Assembly: GCF_000464535.1 (NCBI RefSeq)
Contig: NW_006916030.1
Span: forward strand, 119,148-183,147
From: Endocarpon pusillum Z07020
Lineage: Eukaryota; Ascomycota; Eurotiomycetes; Verrucariales; Verrucariaceae
DNA: 64,000 bases
Direction of reading: 5' to 3'
Within the stretch, counting starts at the first letter, position 1; each line of letters begins with the position of its first letter. The notes beneath the pieces are model-generated. The model made no database searches. It had not been told where the DNA came from and was given only the letters and a program-made list of their open reading frames with translations. The position numbers were made by a program, and so were the translations under genes. Shown here piece after piece: positions 21,640 through 32,670 of the stretch.

Positions 21640-23428
21640 TGTTTTCCTTTTTCTGGTGGATTGTTGGATCGCTCTGTTTCGATTTTCGGCGAGTGATGGT
21701 GACGCGATAGTATTTTGGGGGAAAAAAGGCGGAATTCGCGCGATCTGTGTCGAGCGGTTGCTTCATTGTCGACGACATGTATTGGATGTCTCGGATGCTA
21801 TGCTACTTCTCACGGCTTGTTGCGCATGCTCGTGTTGCATGTCCCTCGCCCCCACTTCCCGCTGGAACTTTGTATATCTGATTGCCGATGATGATGATGG
21901 ATTATGGACGTATAAATCAAAATCAATGGCATCTGCCTGGCGCTACCGTAGGCGGAGTGCGCTGGTGGAATGAAGCAAAATAATGAAATGAAATGAACGA
22001 TTCTTGTAAGCTGTCGAAATCTTTCAGAGCGGAGTTGGTTGCGTGGGCCACTGTGTGGCTGGGCGCTCGGGTTGGACTTCTGCGGTACTCTTCGGGACAG
22101 CAGCACTGCGGGAGAATTGGGGGCAGTAGTTTTCAGTAATTTGAAATTGATATGGGGAACTCGTGTTCATTCAAATGGGAGTCGTGGTGCTGGACGAAGC
22201 GCCTCCTCGGCAAGGCTTGTTACCGGTAGATATACTTGGAGATTTGCTGGCGTGGGATGAATATAGGGAAGAAGCAGCGTTATCGAGGTCGTGTCGCGGA
22301 CGGACAGGAGAAGATCCATGCATGTTAGCGGTAATGGGTTTTGAGGCGCTCGAGAGGCTGCGCCGGGGATTTTGGGGGGCGGTGAGTACGGTACAATTGT
22401 CAGAGCTCAGTCAAGGGGACTGAAGACGGAGCGTTTTCGAGGGTTCGAGAGAGCGTTGAGGATCGAAAACAGGTCGAGGATGTGGAGAGCTAAGTAAATT
22501 TGGACGACTTTTGTTTTCGTGGCGGAAGGGAGCAAGCGACACATAGGCAGAGACAGAGATAGCGGAAGAGAAAAAGCGAATTGTAGAAGTGAGAACCCCA
22601 TCAGCTTTCCAGCTACATGGCAGATAACACAATACATACTCTACATAAATAGATTCAGATTATTTTCCACATGTGTCCCTGACAGAGCAAAAAAAGGTGT
22701 CAAGGCCAAAAGGACCACTGGTGTACTTATCCCAGATACCAAGTAAAGGTTTAAGTCCATCCATCTCTGTAGTGAAGTCTCTCCCACTCGAGGGAGTTGA
22801 GTCACTCTCCTATACTGTAACCTTGTGCGTTGGAAAGACTGGTGTAGCCAAGGGCAGATAGACCCACCCGCCAAGCGCCAATGTTGTACTTCGTTCTTAG
22901 CCCTAAGTTAGTGAGGATTTGAGGGAAGTTCTTGTTTTCGTTGTTCTAGCTTTCAGGTTGGGTTCTGGTGGAAGATTTGGGGTTGTAGGTGGTATAGAGG
23001 GTTTGAGACAGAGGCAGTGTTTTTTTTGCTTTTGGTGGTACTTGCCACCGGGGTTGGGGCCCTGAACGGTCCAGATGCGCCTGTTGCCTCTTGGTCGCTT
23101 GAATTCAATCCGTCGGCCTTGGCCTGTGAGAAGTGTGGGTGGTTTGAGATGGGGTGGGCAAAAGGTATTCGGTGCTTTTGTTTTGTTTGGGAGAAAGAGA
23201 GAGGAAGGGGGGGTGAGTACTTGTCAACTGGGTTGGATTCTAAACGGTCCTTATGCCTTTGCCTCTCATAAGGTTGACAATCCGTAGTTCCGGCCTGCAG
23301 TGTGAGTGACAAGGAAAAGAGGTGGAGGATAAAAGAAGCAGAGTGAGAATGATGACGAGGAGTTGAGGAAGGTAAAAGGAACACGCTTTCATTCAAATAC
23401 GACCATGCAGAACACCGGCCAGCTGGAA
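21640..23428. other. Intergenic, no gene seen
   Basis: About 1.8 kb. Short overlapping open frames on both strands show no domain or consistent composition. No repeat, tRNA or transposon end recognised. Confidence 0.5.
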
Positions 23429-23908
23429 TCAAAGGTGCTTGTAGAATCTGTCACGAAGGTACATCTTGCGGTTCAGAAATGGATGTAGCCAGTCTGGCTT
23501 TTTGAAGTGGAGGTTCTTCGCTCTTTTTGAATACCAGAGGGGATGGATGAGCTCATGATGCACGTGCACAGACTTGGACGCAGAATTGGTATCTTCCTCG
23601 TCGTCAACTGCAATGCGGTTGATCTCATCGAGTGTTGCATCACTTCCGATCCGGACAGCACGGGCTAGCCGCGTCTCAATCAAGGAAGGCGTGTCAATGT
23701 CGTTGGTGACAATCAAGATGGGAGGAGGAGGGAGTGGTTCATACAGTGCTATCTCTGCCATGAGCAAGTACAGTCCTGCTATCTCTCGATCAGGTATGTG
23801 GCTCTGGCAGACGCTGCTGACATATTCAGTTTCGTGGCGCTTGGATTCTCTCTCTTCGCTGCAGCCAGCAGTAACCTTCATCATCTGGGGGCTTCTGGTA
23901 GGCGCCAT
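23429..23908 (-). CDS. Hypothetical protein
   Basis: A 159-aa open frame from the first ATG (MAPTRSPQMMKVTAG); the frame is open further upstream but only to a TTG, so an extra 5' exon is possible. No known family recognised. The middle segment IAGLYLLMAEIALYEPLPPPPILIVTND looks like a helix followed by a strand. The C-terminal part is rich in His, Trp and basic residues (HVHHELIHPLWYSKRAKNLH). Composition is even and non-repetitive, which favours a real gene. Function unknown. Confidence 0.5.
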   Translation of the reverse strand: MAPTRSPQMMKVTAGCSEERESKRHETEYVSSVCQSHIPDREIAGLYLLMAEIALYEPLPPPPILIVTNDIDTPSLIETRLARAVRIGSDATLDEINRIAVDDEEDTNSASKSVHVHHELIHPLWYSKRAKNLHFKKPDWLHPFLNRKMYLRDRFYKHL

Positions 23909-25559
23909 GCTGTCCAAATGATTCCTTGAGATCTCGCGAAAAGAGAAAGCAGTGGGATTCTTTATCAAGGTGACTTGAAAGACCTCAGTCCAATCAATAT
24001 TCAATTACTTTGGTGGGAAGAGTTAGGCACAGAGATTGCAGTGAGTATGAAGAAAGAAGGAGAGGTTGGGAAAGAGCAGACTTTGAGAGGGCGAAAAATA
24101 CTCTATGAGACTGTGGAGAATGACAGCACGTTTTCGTGGTGATCCACTTCGTTATCATCCTCTACGATGCCATGAGCTACTCTTGACGCTTGTCTTTCCA
24201 TTTCGAGAACACAAGTCACTTATACGGGGCTCAACGGCCTGCTGGCCTCACTCGAGGATCGTGAAGCACGGACGTATAGATCGAATCTTTGCAAAGACCC
24301 CAAAATGGCATCCCCTGGCCTGAAGGGTATCAAGTATTGGACCTGGGGTCCCAATGTCATTGAATTTGAAGCTCAATCTCGTATGTTTCTGTGTTCTCAC
24401 AGAACGCCGAAGGACGCTTTGTACGTTTGACCCCTACTCCGACGTGTTGTAGGGCAGAGTAGTTGAAGAGCTATCTTCTGCGTAGCATGAATCCAGCGAC
24501 GCTAAGACATCATCACAACATGCGTGAGGCACAGTCATGGGAACTCCACATTACAGATCTGTTCTGACTGTGGCATTGTTGATGCATGCGATGTTGTTTG
24601 TTGACTTCGGTGTACATGTGATGCAATGAGCATGATTGGTTGCTCCTGTACTGGGCCTGGTCACTTTGCGCAGCAAAATCTTTGCTGAGTGGTACGTCTG
24701 AAGGAGCATTGCGCGAAGGATTCTCCGGGCCTGGGGAAAAATGGAAGAGAAACAAGCATGATTACTGTAATCTCCGAGGCAATCCGTCAGGATGATCACA
24801 CTGTAAGTACCGACTGCAGTCACTTTCACATTTGACCTTTTTGAGCTGAGAACTGAGATGTTGACGCGATTAGTGACCGGGTCCCAAACGGGATATAGGG
24901 CTTGACTAATCCACACTAAGTTAGTGGGAGTTCCTGGATGAGGCTCATCATTTGCTTCGTACTTCAATCTTCATCCACCGCACGCCCAATCACTGTCCCT
25001 GAGAAATGCAGGCTACTTCTGGCACCTAAATCATTTCTGCTAGAGCTCCGCACCGGAATTTCAGTCGATCCCAACAAGGATGTTTCGCTGTTTCAACGAG
25101 TCACACTAATTGAGGCGTTTTGTTGACCGCAAGTCTGCTCCAGTGTGCGTCGCACCATGGCGGGAGAAGCGGAAAACCAAATCCAAAAGTCTTTCCTACG
25201 AGCATGTTCCCTAATCACCGTTTTATGTCTCGCTAGCCAGGTTGAGAAACGCTATGACGCAACTTGTAATCTTGTGGAAGCAAGTCCTTTCGAAACGGTG
25301 AACAAGGCAGGTGAAATACTATCAGACATTAGAAACAGACTCGCAGCTTAAAGGGTATCATATATGGAAACTTCCAAACCATAAGAATGTGAGTACTGCA
25401 GCTGAACCGCTGGGTGGTGTCACATCAGTTCAGACCTGACTCTCTATCTACGTTCGGACACCTTGACTGCGCTTTACGTGGTCCTTGTGATTGGACTAAA
25501 ATAATCAGCCCTCAATGCTTCTGCTCACCTCCACTTGTATCACGGTATAAGGAATAAAA
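23909..25559. other. Intergenic, possible tiny ORF only
   Basis: About 1.65 kb with no supported gene. A 64-codon frame at 25157-25351 starting MAGEAENQIQKSF has a reasonable ATG context and a helical look, but nothing confirms it. No repeats seen. Confidence 0.45.
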
Positions 25560-26678
25560 ATGGGCTGTGGCCGCAGCAAGGAAAGGAGCGGACCGCCCTT
25601 TAACCCCGAGCAAGATCTTACAGGATTTTCATTTACACCGTCACAACCCAGCACCCTTTCCCAGCAAGAAATCAATGCTCCTACTCAAGGCCAAGGTCGA
25701 GCCGCAACTACGCCATCTCAACCTCTGACTAATTCTTACGTACTCCAATTAGCCAGTCGTCCTGCACATGAACAGCAATCAACCAACACACCTATCCGGC
25801 AGCAGAGACTCGGCGCCCGCGATACACAAATCTCGGTCGCTGCGCCTTCAGAGGAGCAGAGATGGGGTGATCACCCTGCTAGACTGCGTCAACGAGCCAA
25901 TGACGCCGACTTCTTACGCCGACTATCGCTCCAGAGTGAACGGAGCTCTTTACCGGGCATTCGAACCCCTATCTCAAGCGAACGATCTTCTGCTTCCTCC
26001 TTACGAGGAGCCTCTCCAATCGGGGAACGCATCCCTCTTTCAATTAGAGGACGATCAGCCATTGACGAGGGACCAGAACAACCTTCCCCTCGTCTCTCTC
26101 ACCAACAATCATGGCTAACGTCTGCACCAGAGGGACGAGGATCCCCATTTGCTTCTCCTCTAGTCCAAGAATCACACTTATCCTCCTCGTCTTCTGCCTC
26201 GTCATCCTCGTCCCAGCAGCGACGAAAAGCCGCCGGCTCATCTCAATCACGGTCGGGCGGTGCGTCCCCTCCCGCTCCTCCTCCTTCTTCCCCTCGTCTG
26301 AACAGGTGCGAACCCAAGCCGCTGCGCACACACTGCAAGAAAGGCTGCCGCTGCATGACCTGCCGCCCGCAATTCTACACCTCACATGGCGAACTCACTC
26401 GCGTCTGGAGCAGTCCCTGCATCAAAGAAGGCTGCCGCTGTCCCATCTGCACCGAAATATGCCTCAACAACGGTCACATGTTGCCGAAATGTGAGCAATG
26501 CAGGCGCAGAGGTTGCGCGTGTAGCACCGGCTGCATGGACATCAATTGCCCCATATGTCGCACGGCTATGGTAATGGATAGAGGGAGCCGGCCTCTGTCG
26601 AGACTCAGTTCGAGACCGTCGATGCCGAGGATTAATTCCGGGTCGTCATTGGCGAGGACGAGTGGATCGGATGACTAG
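25560..26678 (+). CDS. MGCG-start acylated protein with Cys-rich C-terminal module, copy 1
   Basis: A 372-aa single-exon protein of no family known to me. It begins MGCGRSKE: Gly2 and Ser6 fit N-myristoylation and Cys3 fits palmitoylation, the same N-terminus as fungal G-alpha subunits (MGCGMS), so plasma-membrane tethering is likely. Residues 10-270 are Ser/Gln/Arg-rich and disordered. Residues about 275-352 hold some 17 cysteines in repeated short motifs: CKKGCRCMTC, CIKEGCRCPIC, CRRRGCACSTGC, CPIC. The last block, RGCACxxGCxDxxCxxC, recurs in the protein at 53159. Probably a metal-binding or disulfide-rich module (inference). The same N-terminal motif starts the protein at 51735. Confidence 0.78.
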   Translation: MGCGRSKERSGPPFNPEQDLTGFSFTPSQPSTLSQQEINAPTQGQGRAATTPSQPLTNSYVLQLASRPAHEQQSTNTPIRQQRLGARDTQISVAAPSEEQRWGDHPARLRQRANDADFLRRLSLQSERSSLPGIRTPISSERSSASSLRGASPIGERIPLSIRGRSAIDEGPEQPSPRLSHQQSWLTSAPEGRGSPFASPLVQESHLSSSSSASSSSSQQRRKAAGSSQSRSGGASPPAPPPSSPRLNRCEPKPLRTHCKKGCRCMTCRPQFYTSHGELTRVWSSPCIKEGCRCPICTEICLNNGHMLPKCEQCRRRGCACSTGCMDINCPICRTAMVMDRGSRPLSRLSSRPSMPRINSGSSLARTSGSDD

Positions 26679-27675
26679 AGTGAGGACGACTAGTATCTAC
26701 GCCTTTTCAATCGATAGGAAAGGGGCATAATCGCGATAATCTAGGCTCTACGGAGTAATAGTTGTGCCAAGAGTAATATATGACTTGGCTAAAATATATA
26801 AAGCTCCAAGTCAAGTTATATTGTATAGCTTAAGCTGGTGATTGGTGATCAGCATAGCTCTCGAACGAGGCCAATTAGCCCCTACGTAGTAAAAAGGTAA
26901 GCGGCATCAGTTCAATCGATCTGTGTGGACAAGAACAGGGAAACCCTTGGAATAGAGTGCAGCGATGCATTGAAAAAATATTCGCTCTTTTAGCACTTTG
27001 CTGTGAATACTCTTGCCGCTTACTCCAGCAGAACATCTTTACGTGATTACTGCTACACAACGAGCAGATCAGGTTATATCGAACCTATCGCCTTCCCGCG
27101 AGCAAGCAATGTGCTCTCTTGACTCCTACTCCGTAGACCTGTGCGCGTTTACTCGATACCTAGTTCAATACGCACCCTGTACGATCCGCCCCCCTTCCTC
27201 TTGCCGATGATGAACAGCCTATACTATTTAATCAATTAGATCCAATTGATCACCAGGGCCCCAAGAAACATTACCACGTAGTATCCCATCCGCCGGCAGA
27301 CCCCGGGGTGGGGGGTTGAATGCTCGCCTCATTCAGAGCGCCGTTGTTCTCATCAGTTGTTCTTGAACTTGCCAGCCAACAACCTAGCACTGCAACCTCC
27401 TGTCCAGCTGACTGCCTGCACATTGCACATGTCGCTGTCAAGTAAGACTCAAGATAACATTGTGCCTGGTCTGCTGCTGTTTAGGACCAAGCCCACCTCT
27501 GACCCTTTGGATACCAGATGCAGCAGCATGATGGTGGGAATTTCCGGGAAAGTTGCCGCCAAATTCGAGCAGGAGGCACTACTACTAGTAGTATCAGACG
27601 GAGGGGCCAAGGAGTGGTATTAGGGAGGGGGAGGCGCATCGGGTGCCCTCCGGAGAAGAATCTCCCTTCTTACAG

Positions 27676-27698
27676 TCTATCTATCTATCTATCTATCT
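27676..27698. repeat. (TCTA)n microsatellite
   Basis: Nearly six perfect TCTA units in a non-coding stretch. Confidence 0.9.
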
Positions 27699-28019
27699 GA
27701 GCGATCTGATTACCGGATCATCTAAGCAGGTGCAAGTGACTGTTGTGGCTATCTGCCAATATTATCTTAGAAAGTGATGAACTGTGCTGACTAATCGATG
27801 GATCAGTGTGGAAATAGCAAGTTGTTCTATCTAATTCAGTGCGAGGAGCGCGCATTTATACGTACAGAGTTGCTATATCAAGCGAAATAGCGCGAAACGC
27901 TGATACCAAAAATACATGCGTGGCTGATGCAAAACGCGTATCAATTCTGTAACAAAACGCTGGTGACACACGTAGCAAATTAAGCGCAAACTGTTTTTTT
28001 TGAGTTCTACAGAAAGCTA

Positions 28020-28073
28020 TCCCCTCCGTCCCTGGGTGTGCCTATTTACACCCCTGTTCAGGGACGGAGGGGA
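28020..28073. mobile_element. 54-bp palindromic mini-element flanked by TA
   Basis: Two 15-bp arms, TCCCCTCCGTCCCTG and its exact complement, enclose a 24-bp centre that itself pairs (GGGTGTG with CACCCC). TA lies directly outside each arm. Perfect terminal inverted repeats plus TA on both sides are the mark of Tc1/mariner insertions, so this may be an extremely short non-autonomous remnant. A structured hairpin of other origin cannot be excluded. Confidence 0.55.
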
Positions 28074-28267
28074 TACGCTAATGGAGGCATTGTCGGTGGG
28101 AGAGATAAATTGTTGAAGGAAGTTGGGGGGGGGGAAATAAGTAGCAAGTGCAAATACCAGTCTGGCACTGGCAGATCATGGGTGAGCAAAATGACTGATT
28201 CCAATTGGGTATGAAGCTGAGGAAGGTTGTGTAAAACCGTCGCGACGGAACAAATTGCTGATCTACC

Positions 28268-28417
28268 TGTGATATTCCAGCCAAAGCCTTGGCATGACAC
28301 ATGACCACATGTGGCTAGGCGCCACTGCCACAGACACGTGCTACTACTTGGTATATATCTCTCGTAGCTACTCGTAACTAGGAAAATGAAGTACCTTTCT
28401 TACTTCCGATTTCACAT
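28268..28417. repeat. 150-bp direct repeat, copy A
   Basis: Aligns along its whole length with 29811-29959 in the same orientation, from TGTGATATTCCAGCC to ATTTCACAT, with scattered substitutions. It lies downstream of the SDR gene. Confidence 0.9.
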
Positions 28418-28672
28418 ACCGAAAGCCAAGGAGGGCAAAGCACGTGACACTAACCTACATGTCGGCGCTGACTTACCATGACCTTCCTATCTATCTTCAC
28501 AGTTCCGCAGCTTATGATCCTAGTATCAAGAACGCCGCTGATATTTCACTGCAGAAAAGCTAAATCCGGCAGTCGTTGCCCTTAAAACCACAAAGACTGC
28601 AACCTTTAGACGACCGTAAACTAGCTTATGTTTGACAGTTTCCCACCTGTAGCTGACCTTTTTCTTTCTTTC

Positions 28673-29663
28673 TCAGTGCTGAAAGGGCCACCCACCTACT
28701 CCCAGAGCCAGTAACGTCGGCTCCGCGACGATTTTCTCTTTCTTCGCCTTTAGCTCCTCAACGTCCCAGTTACACCAGATCAACCGGCCTTGTAAGAACG
28801 CCGCCTCCGGACTGACAGCCCAGACCATGAAATCCGCTGGTAGGGAAACTAGAGCAATGGAAGACCCCTGTCAGCAGCGTACGAGAGAGTTACCTGGTAG
28901 GTAAGCAAAGATTGTGTCGTGAGATGAACTTACTATCGTCTACAGGTAATTTCGTGCCCTGTGCAGCACCCTTCTGTCCCATATCGGTCTCGATCACGCC
29001 AGGATGCACCTGCATCACTCTCACACCCTTCTCTTCCTCGGCTAGCGCCTCAAAGAACCTCTGTTGAGCCATCTTGCTAACGGAATAACCGCTAGACTCT
29101 TTAGGCGGCGGGGATAGCGTCGCCACTGCCGAGCCCATACCCACTAGCACCGGGACATCAGCAGTAGAAGAAGCGTTCTTATGTTTGAGGAACGCGCGCG
29201 CCACGATAAATGATCCCAAGACATTCGTCTCGAAGCCGGACCACCAGTCCTCTATCTCCGATTCCACGACCGACTTCGCGTCCGGAAGGTAGCCAGCATT
29301 GTGGATGCAGATGTCGACTCCCTTTCCGCCATTGGCGGCGCTTAAAGCGGAAAAGGCGGCGTCCATGGCGGGTGCGGAGGTCACGTCCCCAACTGCGGTA
29401 AGGATGGTGGTGTTGGGGAACTCGGATGTCAGGGCAGCTTTGGTGGACTCGAGGGTTGGGAGCGTGCGGCCCGTGATGGTGATGAAGGATGCGCCGGCTG
29501 AGGCGAAGGAATGGGCGGTGCGGGCGCCGATGCCCCGGCCGCCGCCTGTGATGACGATGGCTTTACCACTGACTGAGAGGTGAGGTTGTCTCGGAGAAAT
29601 GGTTGGGTAGGTCGTGTTGTGCCATGTGGCTGTTAGAGAGGGGAGTGTAGAAATTTCTATCAT
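28673..29663 (-). CDS. Short-chain dehydrogenase/reductase (classical SDR)
   Basis: Two exons, 28934-29663 and 28673-28848, with an 85-nt intron (GTAAGT donor, CTCTAG acceptor), giving 301 aa. The cofactor motif TGGGRGIG is at residues 39-46 and is followed by the structural CIHNAG motif. Catalytic residues are Ser in VGMGSAVA and Tyr/Lys in GYSVSKMAQ. HPGVIETDM is the usual post-catalytic strand. The second exon continues with LPADFMVW and an FLQGRLIWCNWDVEEL tail, as in other fungal SDRs, which fixes the acceptor. It is an NAD(P)-dependent oxidoreductase, cytosolic, substrate unknown. The gene lies between two 150-bp direct repeats; copy B sits in its upstream region. Confidence 0.9.
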
Positions 29664-29810
29664 GTTTGCTTATGGAAGTAGCTTTGTTGGAGAGGTAAAG
29701 TACAATGAAAGCGTTTGAAAGGGAGATGTGGTAGTATTGCAGCAGAGTGGTAGGAATAATATTGTGTTGAAGAAAACATTTTTGAGTTGAGCTCCAGGCG
29801 TTCTTATCTA

Positions 29811-29959
29811 TGTGATATTCCAGCCAAAGCCTTGGCATTACACGTGACTATATGTGACTAGGCGCCACCGCCACAGGCACTTGCTCCTACGGGGTATATA
29901 TCTCTCGTAGCTACTCGTAACTAGGAAATGAATCACCTTTCTTACTTCCGATTTCACAT
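29811..29959. repeat. 150-bp direct repeat, copy B
   Basis: Same unit as 28268-28417, same orientation. It lies 148 bp upstream of the SDR start codon and so probably includes part of its promoter. Confidence 0.9.
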
Positions 29960-30389
29960 CTATGTGGACTAGTTGTGACACGAGCAGGATTTGATGAGCA
30001 AGCTGGAACTATCACACAGGAGTGTCCAGTTCCCTCTGACGCTGAGAAATCCTGTTACCGTGCACAATAGCGGCACTGCATAATGCATTGTGGACGGCGG
30101 CACTCTGTCAGCGGAAAAGGTCGAATGTCGGTGAATGATATGGATGGTGCTGCCTCAGTCCCTCAGCCGTACGGAGTACTCGTACTGATTAAGTCAAAGC
30201 GCGCCAACACGTCCGAGGTCAATAATCAAAATTAGGTACTGATTGTCATTTGACCCTACAAAAAGATTGAGCTATACCTATTTGAGCTAAAATCAAGTGT
30301 ATTAGCTTGTAATTCGTTGTTTTAGTTATGGAATTCACGAATCCATAGCTATTTGGGCCGATAATCCTCCGCAGAATCCGTAGTTCCTG

Positions 30390-30623
30390 CAGGGGCCCTA
30401 AAGTATTGTTAGTTCAGCACTAGTATCTTTACTCAAAAAACGTCTTTTGTACAAAACAGCTAAGCCCATATTAGATTAAGGGTAAATTTTTAACCCATTT
30501 GAAAGAACGTATCTCAATCAAGCTTTGCAATAACAGATCAGGGCACTATGACGGAGTAACAAGAACTAGCCGCTACTAGCATCCATCAGACTACGTAGTA
30601 ACAATACTTACGCCTCCCCCCTG
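30390..30623. mobile_element. MITE family member, copy 1 (234 bp)
   Basis: Bounded by CAGGGG and CCCCTG. Its ends are imperfect inverted repeats; the shared core is AAGTATTGTTA on the left and its complement on the right. The left 100 bp and the right end match the element at 48218-48437, with insertions and substitutions between them. No open reading frame inside, so it is non-autonomous. A target duplication is not evident. Confidence 0.65.
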
Positions 30624-31647
30624 TAGTATTTTAATGCAGAGTAAAGGTTCCTGTCCTCAGGACGTGTGAGACAATGGTTGTGTAGTCAGCAACTAGCCCA
30701 TTCGAATATGGCGCGTGTGGCTAACATACTAAGCCCGTCTGAGCGACTGAGGCGATGGATGGTGCTATCTTATGATGAGTAATTACAGTAGTTAGGCATA
30801 ATAAAGCGGCACAGAGTCGTACTATGTGGTAGAGCAGCATGTGGCACCGAATGGGAAGCTGACACCTTCCAAGCAAGAGGAGGTCAAGTAGTGTACAATT
30901 CTGCATGTGCAAGGTAACCGTAGCACTTAGAATGATTGTTGCAAACCAACGCTATCTGATGCATAACTTGATGATTGAAGTACATATTTGCTAAGACCCT
31001 TTACAGCGGATTTCGTTGAATCTACGGGAGTAGTAATACACAATGAGTCGTACTAAGATTAGAGAATCGTGCGTTATAGGGACGGCACTCGCGGAGTGCC
31101 TTTAACAGCTCCCTATTCTAAAGATGCCTCGGAGCCTTCTTTGAGGCAGTTGGGTGTGGTTGATAGATCCACGCTAGCTAAGCTTTAGGCATTCTGCCCT
31201 CCGGCGGCCCTAGCATTGCCACCAGAGAGAAGCGTCATATAATGCAAGAACAACTAGCTGTTCTTCATCCCAGTTGATGCACATTGATGACCGTACCTGT
31301 AGTGGTTAATAAGCCAGATTACCATGTTCAGAACTGCCAAGCTCATGCCGCTATAAATCTTCCACAGGGATCACAAAGCAGAGGAATCATGCACAGTAAT
31401 CACTTTCATGTTGGACGACATGAGCTTTAATGCTGTTCTAATTCATCTGTTGTGGATGCCAGAACCCTGGCAAAAGACAAAGCTCGTTATGGGTATCTAA
31501 TGCATTCCAATCCTACCATATTCCCAAAAAAGGAACGCCTTCATAAGGCGGCCACGGCCCGTGGGGACTCCGACCAGTTGGAATCAGCTCGAAGATTAAC
31601 ATGCTATATTGTAGAGCAACGAAAAGTAAAGTGACAGCATACATGCC

Positions 31648-32670
31648 TCATGGCAGAGGAGGAAGAACAGCACCGCCTGAGCGTGTCCTCAGCTTAGGAG
31701 CATCACCCATCTTCTCAAAGACCTTCAACGAGTTGACCGCCCAGTAAGCTTCTCGGAACACCGACTTGTTCTTGGTCACAAACTCCTCACATGTCGGAGC
31801 CTGCGATGCGCAGCTGGATTGGGCCCAGACCTTGCCAGCCCAATCTCCACAGAAGGTCGTATCGAAGACAATGTTGAGATCCTTGAAATGGTCGTCGACT
31901 TTGAAGTCGCCGCTAAATACGGCTCGTGGAGGACCCCAGCTTTCACACGGCCGCGGATTGCCTTGGACAATGTCGGCAGGAATTGCGGTGCGAGGAAAGA
32001 ACCAAATATTGATGGCAGAAGACGTCCATTCTGTCGCGTAGACACCACCACCGTTCTCATTGAAACCCTTTCCGTACGTAGCGGTGTCGTTGGTTGAAAT
32101 TGTGCAGCCTGCATTTTTGGCTTGACCAGGCGCATTGACGTCGCAATTTGGTGTAACCAATTGGCCGGTAAAGCTTGCATTGTTCGAGACCACAACACCA
32201 GGCCCAGTGTGCAATGTAAAGCTGTTGCTTGTTTGGTCGTTCACTCCTTCGAGAATGTCGATTTCGCCTGAAGTTGGCCAGTTCGGCCCCACAAGCCAAA
32301 AGGCTGGCCAGGTCGAGCAGATGCCGCCAGGCATGTGAGCAATGTCAGCGATGAATAAACCACGATTGAATGCTTTCTGGCTTTGTACGCGAATCGATCG
32401 GCGACCTTGGGGAGCCTCATTGACAGCGTCCATGCCGAGATAGACAGCGTTGTTAATTGTACTGCTCGACATCAAGCCTGCGATGCCGCTGTTGTTGGCA
32501 TTCTCCTTGTCAATGTATTTGACGTGGCCGTTCGTCGGATCGGCGTCCGTAAAGAAGTCGAACCCGTCGAAGAACGCTCTTCCGGTGTAGTCTTGCGACA
32601 GTGTATAATTGGCGAGTGTTGACGAGATGAGTGGGCTGACCAGCAGCGCCATTCTGAAGAGGGACAGCAT
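31648..32670 (-). CDS. Secreted GH16 endo-1,3(4)-beta-glucanase-like hydrolase
   Basis: Single exon, 340 aa. The start MLSLFRMALLVSPLISSTLA is a signal peptide, probably cleaved before NYTLSQDY; the frame extends a few codons upstream but this start gives the proper leader. The GH16 active site GEIDILEG is present, with Glu136 as nucleophile, Asp138, and Glu141 as acid/base (ExDxxE). FWLVGPNWP and WAFYATEW-type strands typical of fungal GH16 surround it. Several Cys late in the protein may form disulfides (CGDWAGKVW, CASQAPTC). No C-terminal GPI-type hydrophobic tail is visible. Likely acts on beta-1,3/1,4-glucans of cell walls, outside the cell. Confidence 0.9.
   Translation of the reverse strand: MLSLFRMALLVSPLISSTLANYTLSQDYTGRAFFDGFDFFTDADPTNGHVKYIDKENANNSGIAGLMSSSTINNAVYLGMDAVNEAPQGRRSIRVQSQKAFNRGLFIADIAHMPGGICSTWPAFWLVGPNWPTSGEIDILEGVNDQTSNSFTLHTGPGVVVSNNASFTGQLVTPNCDVNAPGQAKNAGCTISTNDTATYGKGFNENGGGVYATEWTSSAINIWFFPRTAIPADIVQGNPRPCESWGPPRAVFSGDFKVDDHFKDLNIVFDTTFCGDWAGKVWAQSSCASQAPTCEEFVTKNKSVFREAYWAVNSLKVFEKMGDAPKLRTRSGGAVLPPLP

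Larger units (their letters stand above)
26679..28672. other. Intergenic with microsatellite, palindromic element and a relic start
   Basis: About 2 kb. It contains TACGGAGTA at 26749 and its complement at 27127, a (TCTA)n tract at 27676-27698, a 54-bp palindromic element at 28020-28073 and the first 150-bp direct repeat. On the minus strand, the stretch from that repeat to an ATG at 28090 resembles a promoter and 5' UTR, but the frame stops after ten codons inside the palindrome. Confidence 0.5.
29664..31647. other. Intergenic with repeat copy B and a MITE
   Basis: About 2 kb with no supported gene. Besides direct repeat B it holds the MITE copy at 30390-30623, an exact TACGGAGTA at 30170, and small hairpins near 31090-31160 (for example GGCACTCGCGGAGTGCC). 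Confidence 0.5.

Noticed and set aside
31085..31165. Structured RNA from stacked hairpins
   Set aside because: Two short hairpins (GGCACTC/GAGTGCC and GCCTC/GAGGC) are visible, but there is no match to a known RNA and no wider fold.
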